A stretch of DNA of 64,000 nt from CAYHIN01 sp964356705 (lineage in GTDB: Bacteria; Patescibacteriota; Microgenomatia; CAZETR01; Amesbacteraceae). The translations under genes and the position numbers were made by a program. Numbering within the stretch: position 1 is the stretch's first letter; each line of letters begins with the position of its first letter. Shown here one piece after another: positions 25,980 through 34,249 of the stretch. The stretch lies in the NCBI GenBank assembly GCA_964356705.1, contig CAYHIN010000001.1, positions 8,048 to 72,047 of the forward strand, written 5' to 3'. The notes under the pieces are model-generated. The model was not told the DNA's origin, did no database searches, and worked only from the letters and a program-made list of their open reading frames with translations.

Positions 25980-26537
25980 TCAAATAGTCTCTGGTTGTTC
26001 CAGAACTAATTTTGGAGGAATCAATCTCGCAAACTCCGAAGCAACCCTCATACCATGTAATACAGGGCTAGTTTCATTAGCTGGTACTCTCTCTCTTGCT
26101 ATCGCAACCCCCACCAGTAGATTTTTAGCAAATTCACTTCTGTTCACTATTTGCATAGGACCAAAACTCGCGTCGTGTTCAGTTCTTGTCCACGCATTGG
26201 CAAATTCCTGTCTTACACTCAAATATCTCTTCACAGCTCGATCAACAAACTCTCCTTTGTCCATAGCTGTTTGTCTATCCAATTGAAGTCTCTCGTTTTT
26301 GGAAAATTTTTGAACAATTCCATGTCTGTCTACCCAATCCATCCCTTGTCTATAATAAACACCCTCGTTCTTTTTTGAATCCTTAACTATTGCATTGCTA
26401 ATTGCACTAACCTGTTCTCTGCTCCACCCTTTTTGAGTAAGTGGACCATCTATTTCAAGTTTCAATTCTGACTCGCTTTTCCCCAGCCACCTTCCTGCTT
26501 CAACTCGTGGATTATTCAGATCTTCACCAGCACCCAT
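25980..26537 (-). CDS. Hypothetical protein, 185 residues
   Basis: Not recognised. Soluble, charged and largely helical; no signal peptide. Notable stretches are 'ISNAIVKDSKKNEGVYYRQG' and 'FVDRAVKRYLSVRQEFANAW'. A TATAAT box on the minus strand ends 9 nt before ATG 26537 and shares the 21-bp divergent spacer with the next gene. Lies between dnaA and rpmH, a spot where many bacteria have the origin. Confidence 0.65.
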   Translation of the reverse strand: MGAGEDLNNPRVEAGRWLGKSESELKLEIDGPLTQKGWSREQVSAISNAIVKDSKKNEGVYYRQGMDWVDRHGIVQKFSKNERLQLDRQTAMDKGEFVDRAVKRYLSVRQEFANAWTRTEHDASFGPMQIVNRSEFAKNLLVGVAIARERVPANETSPVLHGMRVASEFARLIPPKLVLEQPETI

Positions 26538-26558
26538 ACATCGAGTATTATAGTATTC

Positions 26559-26882
26559 GTGTTGATAATTTCAACTATTTCTCCCGATAAATTATTTTGT
26601 AAGGTCGCTTTTGATTCAGATTTCAACCCCACAATCATTAGCTCAAACGAGGAATTTCAAGTATATGTTCAAAAAGTATTAACAGATATAGTAAACACCC
26701 ATCCTACTCTGCCCTTAATGTCAGGCCAAGAAGAAATATCCGCCGGAACAATTATCAACAAAACAATAGTTAGCCAGATACACAAAACCTCACCACAATA
26801 CAAACTAGCTTTGGTCGACTTCTTTAACAACCAAAAATACACATTTCACGGCTCTAGAGTCTTGATTGACATTATTAGATAA
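26559..26882 (+). CDS. Hypothetical protein, 107 residues
   Basis: Not recognised. Start taken at GTG 26559 because a TATTAT box ends about 7 nt before it; TTG 26562 is the alternative. Mixed alpha/beta composition with no membrane segment. Divergent from the 185-residue gene and tail to tail (8 nt apart) with the following minus-strand gene. Confidence 0.6.
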   Translation: MLIISTISPDKLFCKVAFDSDFNPTIISSNEEFQVYVQKVLTDIVNTHPTLPLMSGQEEISAGTIINKTIVSQIHKTSPQYKLALVDFFNNQKYTFHGSRVLIDIIR

Positions 26883-26890
26883 CCCTTAGC

Positions 26891-27211
26891 CTACAGCATT
26901 GACCCCAGCGTACCAGGATCTTTCATAAAATCACAAAAAGCCTCAAATCTCTTTTGAATCCTCTGGTCACCCTTTATCGTCTTGGTAATTTCGTTCGCGA
27001 CCTCATCTCTCCGCTTTTTTAGATCATTTAGCCAAATATGATCAACAGTTCCAGGCGCTGAACTTAGCACTTCCACATCAAGTAAAAAGTTGAAGCTGCG
27101 CTCCGCAGTTCTCAACTGAGCCCAATACTTTGGGTCCGGTGAGTTTTTCTGAGCCATCTCCTCCAACCATACCAGTAATTCGTCCAAAACCTGCTTTCTA
27201 TCCACTCCCAT
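26891..27211 (-). CDS. Hypothetical protein, 106 residues
   Basis: Not recognised. Two ATGs compete: 27217 is 1 nt from a TATAGT box, too close for transcription to include it, while 27211 is 7 nt away and fits the window's leaderless spacing, so 27211 is chosen. Highly charged, helical and soluble ('VLDELLVWLEEMAQKNSPDP'). Confidence 0.62.
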   Translation of the reverse strand: MGVDRKQVLDELLVWLEEMAQKNSPDPKYWAQLRTAERSFNFLLDVEVLSSAPGTVDHIWLNDLKKRRDEVANEITKTIKGDQRIQKRFEAFCDFMKDPGTLGSML

Positions 27212-27246
27212 TGTCATAACTATACCCAGAAGATATAATCATGTCT

Positions 27247-27528
27247 ATGGAGTTATCACTCGAAGAAAGAATAGCCGCAGCCGCACCGGCAGACGAAACC
27301 ACCCTGCCCGCTCAAGAGGATGGAGATGAAAATGTTGGCGATGTGCTCAGAGTCGAACTACCTACACCTCCTAATACACTTGATCAAATAATTTCTAAAG
27401 CAGCCGCACCAGCTGGTTCTGCACCGACTCCAATTTCTATGAATACTGAACTTCGCAATCAATTACCACGAGTTTCTCCTCTGGAAGAAAGGATAGTTGC
27501 CGCAGCCCCAGCTGCTCCAACCCAATAA
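27247..27528 (+). CDS. Small Ala/Pro/Glu-rich protein with repeated LEER motif
   Basis: 93 residues from ATG 27247. The ATG at 27241 is only 1 nt from TATAAT (27234-27239), whereas 27247 is 7 nt from it, so the second is preferred. The motif LEERIAAAAPA near the N-terminus recurs as LEERIVAAAPA at the C-terminus. Low complexity and acidic, probably disordered. Lies 4 nt before rpmH. Function unknown. Confidence 0.6.
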   Translation: MELSLEERIAAAAPADETTLPAQEDGDENVGDVLRVELPTPPNTLDQIISKAAAPAGSAPTPISMNTELRNQLPRVSPLEERIVAAAPAAPTQ

Positions 27529-27538
27529 ACCTATGGCA

Positions 27539-27676
27539 ATGAAGCATACCTGGCAACCCAAGAAGCTCAAAAGAGCCCGAAAGCACGGCTTTAGATCTCG
27601 CATGTCCACTCGCACCGGTCAAAACGTCATCAAACGCAGAAGAGCCATCGGCCGCAAAAGACTAGTCACCATATAA
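27539..27676 (+). CDS. rpmH: 50S ribosomal protein L34
   Basis: 45 residues: 'MKHTWQPKKLKRARKHGFRS' followed by RMSTRTGQNVIKRRRAIGRK, the full L34 signature. An in-frame ATG at 27533 would add two residues; 27539 gives the usual family length. The stop overlaps the rnpA start (TAATG). L34 is a basic protein of the large ribosomal subunit. rpmH-rnpA order is the common bacterial arrangement. Confidence 0.95.
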   Translation: MKHTWQPKKLKRARKHGFRSRMSTRTGQNVIKRRRAIGRKRLVTI

Positions 27677-27987
27677 TGCTCGCAAAACAATATAGGTTGA
27701 GTCGCAAAGATTTTCTTCTGGTCAAAAAATCCGGCACCAAAGTTTCCATCCCCAATGCCAAACTAATCTATTCACCCAACACTCTCCCACATAGCCGTTT
27801 CTCTGTCGTCGTTTCCAAACAATATTCCAAATCAGCCGTCGCCCGCAATCACTTCCGTCGCGAAATCTACTCACTACTCACTTCCCACTACTCACCACCA
27901 ATCGATATAATTATTTACCCCTTCAATGAAAAAATTATTCCTGGCCTTAATCAGGCTCTATTGGGTCTTACCGCTCGCCAGTCATAG
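27676..27987 (+). CDS. rnpA: Ribonuclease P protein component
   Basis: 103 residues. It shows 'YRLSRKDFLLVKKSGTKV' and 'RFSVVVSKQYSKSAVARNHF' with the RNR-like RxxxR basic motif (ARNHFRRE) that binds RNase P RNA. RnpA helps process tRNA 5' ends. Its start overlaps the rpmH stop. The last 62 nt overlap yidD in another frame, which is unusually long. Confidence 0.95.
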   Translation: MLAKQYRLSRKDFLLVKKSGTKVSIPNAKLIYSPNTLPHSRFSVVVSKQYSKSAVARNHFRREIYSLLTSHYSPPIDIIIYPFNEKIIPGLNQALLGLTARQS

Positions 27988-28132
27988 TGCCTGTCGGTTC
28001 ACCCCGACTTGTTCCCACTACACCTATCAAGCTATAGATAAATACGGTATACTTCGTGGCAGCCTTTTGGGACTAAAACGAATTCTTCGTTGCCATCCAG
28101 GTACACCCGCTGGTCCCGACCCGTTATTTTAA
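27926..28132 (+). CDS. yidD: Membrane protein insertion efficiency factor YidD
   Basis: 68 residues with the conserved pattern 'CRFTPTCSHYTYQAIDKYG' and 'GLKRILRCHPGTPAGPDPLF'. YidD is a small membrane-associated helper of YidC. The start ATG at 27926 lies inside rnpA and overlaps it by 62 nt. Confidence 0.95.
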   Translation: MKKLFLALIRLYWVLPLASHSACRFTPTCSHYTYQAIDKYGILRGSLLGLKRILRCHPGTPAGPDPLF

Positions 28133-28166
28133 ATACATAATACTTAATACAAGATACTTGATACAT
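28131..28166. repeat. Dispersed repeat family D, intergenic
   Basis: AATACATAATACTTAATAC-type units fill the 36-nt gap between yidD and yidC. Confidence 0.75.
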
Positions 28167-28168
28167 TT

Positions 28169-28981
28169 ATGTTAGAACTCTGGAACCAACTACTCTATTT
28201 TCCTTTAGTAAACTCCCTTGTCTGGTTACATCAGCTCACAGGTAGTCTGGGTTGGGCCATCGTTATTCTGACAGCCGGCCTCAGAGTCGCCATGACTCCT
28301 CTTATTCTTCCCGGACTCAAGTTGAGTAAAAAAGTCCAAGAGTTGTCGCCAGAACTGGCGAAACTCAAAGAAAAATACAAAGACGACAAGACTGCTCTCA
28401 TGACCGCCCAAGCCGAGCTGTACAAGCAGCATGGAGCAAACCCAGCTTCCGGTTGTTTGCCTCAGATCGTCCAGATAGTTCTTCTCATTGCCCTTTTCAA
28501 TTCGCTCAATTCAGTTCTCAAGCCAAATGGCCAAACAGTAGCCGAGCACTTAAATCCTATTTTGTACAAGTTCAATCAGCTTCCAAAAGACTTCCAGCTC
28601 AATACCCATTTTATGTATATCGACATGGGTAAACCCGATGTATTTAGGATTCCCGGTCTCCCCATTCCTCTTCCCGGTCTTTTTGTCATAGCCGCAGCCC
28701 TTCTCCAAGTTGTTACGTCAAAGATGATGTCTCCGGCTACCAAAGCCGAAAAGAAAATCGTGACTACCACCCCCGCCGAGTCAGACGACGCTATGCAGGC
28801 CGCTTCCCAGCAGATGCTCTTTATGATGCCGCTTATGATCGTCATTTTTGGTATGCAGTTCCCATCTGGTCTTGCCATTTATCAGTTGGCTTTGACCGTC
28901 GTCAGTCTCGTTCAGCAGTATCTGGCTACAGGATGGGGCGGGATGAAGCCTTACCTTTTGAAGCTAAATCTGGTAAAATGA
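28169..28981 (+). CDS. yidC: Membrane protein insertase YidC
   Basis: 270 residues, the short Oxa1-like form without a large periplasmic domain. Five hydrophobic segments are visible. The conserved Arg of the hydrophilic groove is in 'GLRVAMTPLILPGLKLSKK'; 'PASGCLPQIVQIVLLIALFN' is the typical second conserved block. It inserts membrane proteins, here probably including the many small pilins. Followed 4 nt later by jag. Confidence 0.95.
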   Translation: MLELWNQLLYFPLVNSLVWLHQLTGSLGWAIVILTAGLRVAMTPLILPGLKLSKKVQELSPELAKLKEKYKDDKTALMTAQAELYKQHGANPASGCLPQIVQIVLLIALFNSLNSVLKPNGQTVAEHLNPILYKFNQLPKDFQLNTHFMYIDMGKPDVFRIPGLPIPLPGLFVIAAALLQVVTSKMMSPATKAEKKIVTTTPAESDDAMQAASQQMLFMMPLMIVIFGMQFPSGLAIYQLALTVVSLVQQYLATGWGGMKPYLLKLNLVK

Positions 28982-28985
28982 GATC

Positions 28986-29465
28986 ATGGAAGACCAAACC
29001 CAAGATATTCTAAAGATCAGCCAAGATCTCCTCTCTTTTCTCAGCGTAGCTGACGACACTACTGTCGAAGTCAGCTTCAATAGTGAAGAAAATACCTACA
29101 GCATTGCCATCCAGACCCAAAACCCCTCCCTTCTTATTGGCTACCACGGCGAAAATCTTGCCGCCATGCAAAACATCATTTCTCAGCACGTTTTTGCCAA
29201 GCAGAGTTCCTGGCCTACTCTGACTATAAATGTAAATGATTACCGGGAAAAGAGATTGACCGCCGTCACTGCTCTGGCCGACTCAGCCGTCTCCCGCGTG
29301 ATAGCTACCGGTCAGGCCCACTCTCTTCCTCCCATGCCAGCCAATGAGCGCAGATTAGTCCACATGCACTTACAAGATCATCCCCAAGTCACGACGGCCT
29401 CCGAAGGCATCGGTCGTTCCCGCGGCATCATCATCTCCCCCAAACCAGAAACAGTGTCATCCTGA
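28986..29465 (+). CDS. jag: KH-R3H RNA-binding protein Jag/KhpB
   Basis: 159 residues. The KH part includes 'LIGYHGENLAAMQNIISQHV'; the R3H part is 'MPANERRLVHMHLQDHPQVT' with the R-x3-H core, then SEGIGRSRGI. Jag binds RNA and works with YidC in many bacteria. The last residues and TGA stop (VSS-stop) are supplied by a family B dispersed repeat starting at 29454. Confidence 0.93.
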   Translation: MEDQTQDILKISQDLLSFLSVADDTTVEVSFNSEENTYSIAIQTQNPSLLIGYHGENLAAMQNIISQHVFAKQSSWPTLTINVNDYREKRLTAVTALADSAVSRVIATGQAHSLPPMPANERRLVHMHLQDHPQVTTASEGIGRSRGIIISPKPETVSS

Positions 29466-29483
29466 GCGCAGCGAAGGATCCAG
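29454..29483 (+). repeat. Dispersed repeat family B supplying the jag stop codon
   Basis: GTCATCCTGAGCGCAGCGAA followed by GGATCCAG. The TCCTGA inside it ends jag. A TATAAT for the next gene follows directly. Confidence 0.85.
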
Positions 29484-29496
29484 TATAATTCCAAAA

Positions 29497-30669
29497 GTGC
29501 TCCTGTTTTTTTTAATTCTTTTTCTCCCATCCCAATTAGCATTTCACTTCTGGCCGGAGTGGTCATATCTTTTCGGCACTCGCATCGACTATCTCTCCCC
29601 CACTCTTTATCTCACCGATCTTATAATCATCCCCCTCATTCTTCTCATAAGACCAAAAATAAAAATACCTCTCGTTCTCTTAATCTTCGTCGTCTTCAAC
29701 ATTTTATTTTCTTTGTCACCCATGGTGACCATCTACAAATGGCTCCGCGTTCTTGAATACTGCTTATTATTTTTATCTCTAAAAAAGAGTTTAGAGTTTA
29801 GAGTTTTGAATTTAGGATTTAGTCTCGCAATATTATGGACTTCCCTCCTCGCCTGGTTCCAGTTTATATCCCAGTCCTCAATAGGCGGCTTCTGGTACTG
29901 GCTCGGCGAGCGAACATTCAATATAGTTACTCCCAGCATCGCAAAGTTTTCTATCTTAGGTCATGAGTATCTACGAGCATATTCTACTTTTCCTCACCCA
30001 AATGCCCTCGCTGGTTTTTTATTAGTCGGCGCTTTGCTTATCATTCTGAGTGAAACGAAGAATCCAGAAAACCCTAGATCCTTCACTGCGTTCAGGATGA
30101 CATCGAAACTAGCGTTAACAATTGCCCTCCTCACCATCCCCCTCACATTCTCCCGCACCGCCATCTTTCTCGAAATATTATTAATAATTTATTTATTTAT
30201 TCCAAAATTCAAAAAAGTATTGATAATTCTTTCACTCCTTACTCTCACTACATATCTCACCACACACTACTCACAACTTTCTACTTCGTTAACTGATCGC
30301 ATGTGGCTCATTGAAAAAAGTGTCATAGCTATCCAAAAATCCCCTATTATGGGTCTCGGTCTGGGTAGTTTTCCAGTCTTTCAACCCCATTTATCCTCTC
30401 CCTCTTTCGCGCTTCAGTTCCAGCCAGTCCACAATATATTTTTACTACTTATTAGCGAACTCGGCCTCCCCTTCTCCCTATTTATTACTTTCAATGTGGT
30501 CAAAAAAGCAATTCGTCTTAGCACTTCGCACTTAGCGCTTCGCGCTGCAATCCTAGTGATCGCAATCACTGGGATGGTCGATCACTACTGGCTCACCATC
30601 CACCAAAACACTCTATTACTAGTGTTATTATTAGCACTATTAAAATCAAAGCTAACAGCCGATGACTAA
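29497..30669 (+). CDS. O-antigen ligase/polymerase-like membrane protein
   Basis: 390 residues from GTG 29497, 7 nt after TATAAT 29484-29489. About ten hydrophobic segments; a central loop with 'YSTFPHPNALAGFLLVGALL' and a later 'MGLGLGSFPVFQPHLSSPSF' resemble the Wzy/WaaL/ligase superfamily that joins or polymerises lipid-linked glycans outside the membrane. Two dispersed repeats are read in frame: an inverted family B pair ('SETKNPENPRSFTAFRMTS') and a family E copy ('LSTSHLALRAA'). The stop overlaps the next start. Confidence 0.8.
   Translation: MLLFFLILFLPSQLAFHFWPEWSYLFGTRIDYLSPTLYLTDLIIIPLILLIRPKIKIPLVLLIFVVFNILFSLSPMVTIYKWLRVLEYCLLFLSLKKSLEFRVLNLGFSLAILWTSLLAWFQFISQSSIGGFWYWLGERTFNIVTPSIAKFSILGHEYLRAYSTFPHPNALAGFLLVGALLIILSETKNPENPRSFTAFRMTSKLALTIALLTIPLTFSRTAIFLEILLIIYLFIPKFKKVLIILSLLTLTTYLTTHYSQLSTSLTDRMWLIEKSVIAIQKSPIMGLGLGSFPVFQPHLSSPSFALQFQPVHNIFLLLISELGLPFSLFITFNVVKKAIRLSTSHLALRAAILVIAITGMVDHYWLTIHQNTLLLVLLLALLKSKLTADD
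30041..30102. repeat. Inverted pair of family B repeats, in frame
   Basis: A GTCATTCTGAG-like copy is followed by its reverse complement GATCCTTCACTGCGTTCAGG, giving a potential long hairpin inside the ligase-like gene. Confidence 0.75.
30517..30546. repeat. Dispersed repeat family E, in frame
   Basis: CTTAGCACTTCGCACTTAGC-type units translated as 'LSTSHLALRA'. Confidence 0.7.
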
Positions 30670-31087
30670 CGACTCAATTTCAATATTTACCGATGGCGGC
30701 TCTCGTGGCAATCCAGGTCCAGCAGCCAGCGCCTTTATCATCTACGACTCATCAAACACTACTCTTCATCAACATGGTTTTTACCTAGGGATAGCGACAA
30801 ACAACCAAGCCGAATACCAAGCCGTCATAGAGGCACTGAAGTATATACGTGATACTTTATACGAAATACATAATACAAACTTCTATCTCGATTCCGAGCT
30901 CGTCGTCAAGCAGCTCAGAGGCGAATACAAGATCAAAGATCCAAATCTTCAAACCAAATCTCAAGAGATCAAAAATATCATTTTCCTTCTTCCTTCTAAT
31001 TCAGTTCGTTTTACTCACGTACCTCGTGAACAAAATTCCGCCGCCGACGCACTTGTAAACAAAACCCTCGATAGCTTGTCATCCTGA
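30662..31087 (+). CDS. rnhA: Ribonuclease H-like protein (type I fold)
   Basis: 141 residues. Catalytic residues fit the RNase HI set: D11 in 'FTDGGSRGNPGPA', E51 in 'TNNQAEYQAVIEAL', D77 in 'YLDSELVVKQLRGEYK' and D129 in 'REQNSAADALVNK'. It cuts the RNA of RNA-DNA hybrids. Residues 61-73 ('YIRDTLYEIHNTN') come from a family D repeat inserted between strands, and the final LSS-stop comes from a family B repeat. Start overlaps the preceding stop. Confidence 0.92.
   Translation: MTNDSISIFTDGGSRGNPGPAASAFIIYDSSNTTLHQHGFYLGIATNNQAEYQAVIEALKYIRDTLYEIHNTNFYLDSELVVKQLRGEYKIKDPNLQTKSQEIKNIIFLLPSNSVRFTHVPREQNSAADALVNKTLDSLSS
30841..30880. repeat. Dispersed repeat family D, in frame in rnhA
   Basis: ATACGTGATACTTTATACG-type units translated as 'YIRDTLYEIHNTN'. 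Confidence 0.8.
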
Positions 31088-31120
31088 CACTGAGCGAAGT
31101 CGAAGTGGAAGGACCCAGTC
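31077..31120. repeat. Dispersed repeat family B supplying the rnhA stop codon
   Basis: TGTCATCCTGACACTGAGCG-type copy, longer than the others; its TCCTGA ends rnhA. Confidence 0.75.
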
Positions 31121-31152
31121 CTCATTAAGAAAAAGACATCAAATTCCCCGCG

Positions 31153-31243
31153 TTTCTTAGCCAGCGGTAGTTTCACGTTTTATGTACTGACATAAATAGA
31201 ATTGATGCAGGCATAAATCATCGACAGTTACAAAGCTAAGAAA
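31153..31243. other. Candidate structured RNA element
   Basis: In a 220-base gap, TTTCTTAGC (31153-31161) pairs perfectly with GCTAAGAAA (31235-31243). Inside are a 7-bp hairpin TTTATGT-ACTG-ACATAAA (31179-31196) and a possible GATG/CATC stem. A further hairpin ATGTAGA-TCT-TCTACAT follows near 31262. It precedes the DUF4012 gene. Strand and class unknown. Confidence 0.35.
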
Positions 31244-31307
31244 TTCGTAATGACACAATATATGTAGATCTTCTACATTTACCGCTACTTGGTATACAAT
31301 CAATAGG

Positions 31308-33542
31308 ATGCCCAAATTGTTTCTAATTCCCGAAATTGAGTCCCAAAATATTCAAGTTTTTCTCAATATCGAGCACCATCCTTTAGCCATCGAAATCACA
31401 AACCAGCTCTCAAATCTCAAGCATGTTCAGCTCATAAAAAAATCATCAGACGCCGACGTCACTATTTATCTTGTAGGTTTTGATTCCCCTTCTCTTTCCG
31501 AGACCTTGTCCCACACCTCAGATCTCTATGAACATCTCAAGCAGGTCAAGTCAGATCATCACAAGTTCATTTTGGTGGTAAAAAACCCCGCGTCTCATTT
31601 GTCTCGAACGGCAATTACTCTTACCAATCAGTTTGCTCACAACTATGACCTAAATCATGAGGTGTTCGAGTATGATCACACCGTCTCCACATCTCAATTG
31701 GCCGAGACCATTATTCGCAAATTTATATATGGACATTCGACCCCTCACCAAGAACCTCGGTCAAGCTCAATAAAGACACCTACTGCAAAAGCCATTCCCC
31801 TCGTTTCCAAGCCTCAATACATGATACTTAATACGTTATACCTAATACTCGCTCTTGCCACTCCTTGGCTACTTTCGATTCTATTGTTAGTCTTTATGTA
31901 TCCACTCACCTCATGTCTTCACAGATACTCTGTATGTACTAGCGTGACCGACGTTAGTCTTTCAGCCTTTCGATATACTTCCCGACTTAGCCCTGGTTCT
32001 TCCGAGCTCGCCACTCAGATCGGCCTTCCGCTGTCGCAGTACAAAGATCTCATCATTACTTTAAAAAAACTAGATCGTCTGACCACCAAATCGGCCAAGA
32101 GATCCTCCGCGTTTCTAGCCAGCCTCTTCACAACGAGACCTGCTCCTCAGACAGCAGAAATCACAGCTTCTCTAGAAGAGACCGACCATTTGCTAAATCA
32201 GGTTCAAGCCGACCTTAGGTCAATATATCTTGCCACACCCAATCACATAAGATCCTTCGAGAGTCTAGCCGTAGGCGCAGGGGAATCTCGCCACACTCTC
32301 AGTCTTCTTATCCCAAACATTACAAGTACATTGAGAAATTTCACCAGTGGCAAAAAAACTTATCTAGTGGCTTTGCAAGACAACTGGGAGCTCAGAGGCA
32401 GCGGGGGACTGATAGAAGCTTTTCTCAAAGTCGATATCTCACATGGCCAGATCGATCAGTTTCAGCCTTTTTCAACTCGCGATACAGATAAGCTTCTCAC
32501 AGGCACTGTCACCACCCCAGCCGATTTTCAGGATCTGACCGACCAGACTCAATGGTACCTGCGCGACGCCTCATGGGATCCCAATATCTCATCCACGCTG
32601 ACCAAGATTGCTTGGTTTGCCCAAAAAGAGCTCAACCAACCCTTCGATGGAGTCATCCTAGTGGATCTAAACACTCTCAAAGAGTTGGTCAGGATAATTG
32701 GCTCCGTCCAGGTGGGGGAGTCTAAAGTTCCAGTCACCGCCCAAAACTTTTCCGCGATATATCAGTCCCAACTAAATTCATCCGATGATTACAACAAATA
32801 TCTCACCACTCTTCTGAGTGCCATCTTTGCCCAATTTAGTAATATGGACGATCTTAAATATCAAAAAGTAATTCAGCTTTTTTATACCCAAGTAGTCACT
32901 GGCCAGGTCTTCATCACCGGTCTCGCAGAAGGGGAGAAGGGGCTTCCGGAGTGTCGCAGTTTTCTGATATGTTCCGTAGACTATGCCTACCCCGTATCAT
33001 CAAACATCACCGGTTCCAAGACCAATCTTTATCTGACCAGATCTCATACCGCCTCTGTTAGTCTTTCAGATTCCCAAAACACTTCTCTTCACACTTTTTC
33101 ATATCGTTATTCACCTGAGGCAAATTCTTGGGTAGGCCAAAACCACCAAGAATACCTGCGGCTATATTTACCAGACGACGTGCTCTCGGACTATCAAGTT
33201 TCCATTGACGGAGTAGCCATTCCAAAAGACTCGATACATATCGGAGTCTCCCAAGGGTCAAAATATTTAGGAGTCAGTTTCACAGTAAATAAGTTGCAAG
33301 ATGTCAAAGTCCAATTTAGCTATCACACTCCCATGCCCAAGGCCAGCCAGTTCCACTATCAGCTCGACATTCCCAGCCAGCCCGGCGTAGTAGGGGACCA
33401 GGTAAAAGTAGAATTAAACTATCCTCCTACTTGGGCCGCCTTAGTAGACAAAGTCGCCTCAGTTGCTGATGCTGGCCGTCTCGAGTATAATTACGCCCAT
33501 CCCGAGAAGTTCCAGCTCAATATTGATTTCACAAAACCTTAA
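31308..33542 (+). CDS. DUF4012-domain membrane protein
   Basis: 744 residues; TACAAT at 31295-31300 ends 7 nt before the ATG. Residues 1-150 form a cytoplasmic alpha/beta part. A membrane helix spans about 175-200, and its start ('YMILNTLYLILAL') is encoded by a family D repeat. The outside part has the DUF4012 pattern: 'DNWELRGSGGLIEAFLKVDI', 'QWYLRDASWDPNIS' and 'FDGVILVDLNTLKELVRIIG'. DUF4012 proteins are common in CPR and Gram-positive bacteria near surface-polysaccharide genes; their biochemical role is unknown. Confidence 0.88.
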   Translation: MPKLFLIPEIESQNIQVFLNIEHHPLAIEITNQLSNLKHVQLIKKSSDADVTIYLVGFDSPSLSETLSHTSDLYEHLKQVKSDHHKFILVVKNPASHLSRTAITLTNQFAHNYDLNHEVFEYDHTVSTSQLAETIIRKFIYGHSTPHQEPRSSSIKTPTAKAIPLVSKPQYMILNTLYLILALATPWLLSILLLVFMYPLTSCLHRYSVCTSVTDVSLSAFRYTSRLSPGSSELATQIGLPLSQYKDLIITLKKLDRLTTKSAKRSSAFLASLFTTRPAPQTAEITASLEETDHLLNQVQADLRSIYLATPNHIRSFESLAVGAGESRHTLSLLIPNITSTLRNFTSGKKTYLVALQDNWELRGSGGLIEAFLKVDISHGQIDQFQPFSTRDTDKLLTGTVTTPADFQDLTDQTQWYLRDASWDPNISSTLTKIAWFAQKELNQPFDGVILVDLNTLKELVRIIGSVQVGESKVPVTAQNFSAIYQSQLNSSDDYNKYLTTLLSAIFAQFSNMDDLKYQKVIQLFYTQVVTGQVFITGLAEGEKGLPECRSFLICSVDYAYPVSSNITGSKTNLYLTRSHTASVSLSDSQNTSLHTFSYRYSPEANSWVGQNHQEYLRLYLPDDVLSDYQVSIDGVAIPKDSIHIGVSQGSKYLGVSFTVNKLQDVKVQFSYHTPMPKASQFHYQLDIPSQPGVVGDQVKVELNYPPTWAALVDKVASVADAGRLEYNYAHPEKFQLNIDFTKP
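31815..31850. repeat. Dispersed repeat family D, in frame in a membrane helix
   Basis: AATACATGATACTTAATACG-type units translated as 'QYMILNTLYLIL' at the start of the DUF4012 membrane helix. Confidence 0.75.
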
Positions 33543-33560
33543 ATCGAAACACAATCACAA

Positions 33561-34241
33561 ATGGACAAACACATTATCCCAGTTCAAGCTCGCACGATTA
33601 CTGGTCGTGGTGTAAAACAACTCCGTGCGGCAGGGTTAGTCCCAGCTCATATCTTTGGAAAAAACCTGGAATCTATTTCTATTCAGCTCAACTCCAAAGA
33701 CTTCTCAAAGCTGTTCAAAAAAGTCGGAGAGTCAGCTCTTTTTTACCTTCAGCTTGAGGACAACAAGTCAGAGCTTCCAGTCCTAGTCAAAGAAGTCATG
33801 GTCCACCCCGTCTCCGGCCAATTACTCCACATCTCCTTTTACCAAGTAGATCTCAAGACAAAAGTTACCACCAAAGTCCCAGTCGAATTAGTAGGGGAGT
33901 CGGCAGCCCAAAAAGACGGCACCGGTGTCTTGGTCCAGCAGTTAGACGCCATCGAGATAGAAGCTCTCCCGACCGACATTCCCGAGAAGATTCAGCTCGA
34001 CATAACCGGTCTCTCCGAGGTTGGTTCATCTCTCCATGTCAGTGACATCTCAGTCAACACTTCCAAAGTCACTATTCTGACCGAAGCCGATGCCCTTATC
34101 GTTCAGATCTCAGCTCTCGCCAAAGAAGAAGTAGCCGAACCAGTAGCTCCCGCCGAAGGGGCTGAAGGTGAAGCCGCAGCTCCAGCTGAAGGCGAAGCCG
34201 CAGCTACTGAAGAATCCAAGTCAGAAGAAAAATCTGAATAA
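33561..34241 (+). CDS. rplY: 50S ribosomal protein L25 (CTC form)
   Basis: 226 residues, the long CTC-type L25 that binds 5S rRNA. Landmarks: 'ARTITGRGVKQLRAAGLVPA', 'VLVKEVMVHPVSGQLLHISF' and the C-terminal domain with 'IEIEALPTDIPEKIQLDITG'. The last 40 residues are an acidic Ala/Glu-rich tail. No promoter-like box directly upstream, so possibly co-transcribed with the DUF4012 gene 18 nt before. Confidence 0.94.
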   Translation: MDKHIIPVQARTITGRGVKQLRAAGLVPAHIFGKNLESISIQLNSKDFSKLFKKVGESALFYLQLEDNKSELPVLVKEVMVHPVSGQLLHISFYQVDLKTKVTTKVPVELVGESAAQKDGTGVLVQQLDAIEIEALPTDIPEKIQLDITGLSEVGSSLHVSDISVNTSKVTILTEADALIVQISALAKEEVAEPVAPAEGAEGEAAAPAEGEAAATEESKSEEKSE

Positions 34242-34249
34242 CCACTTCT

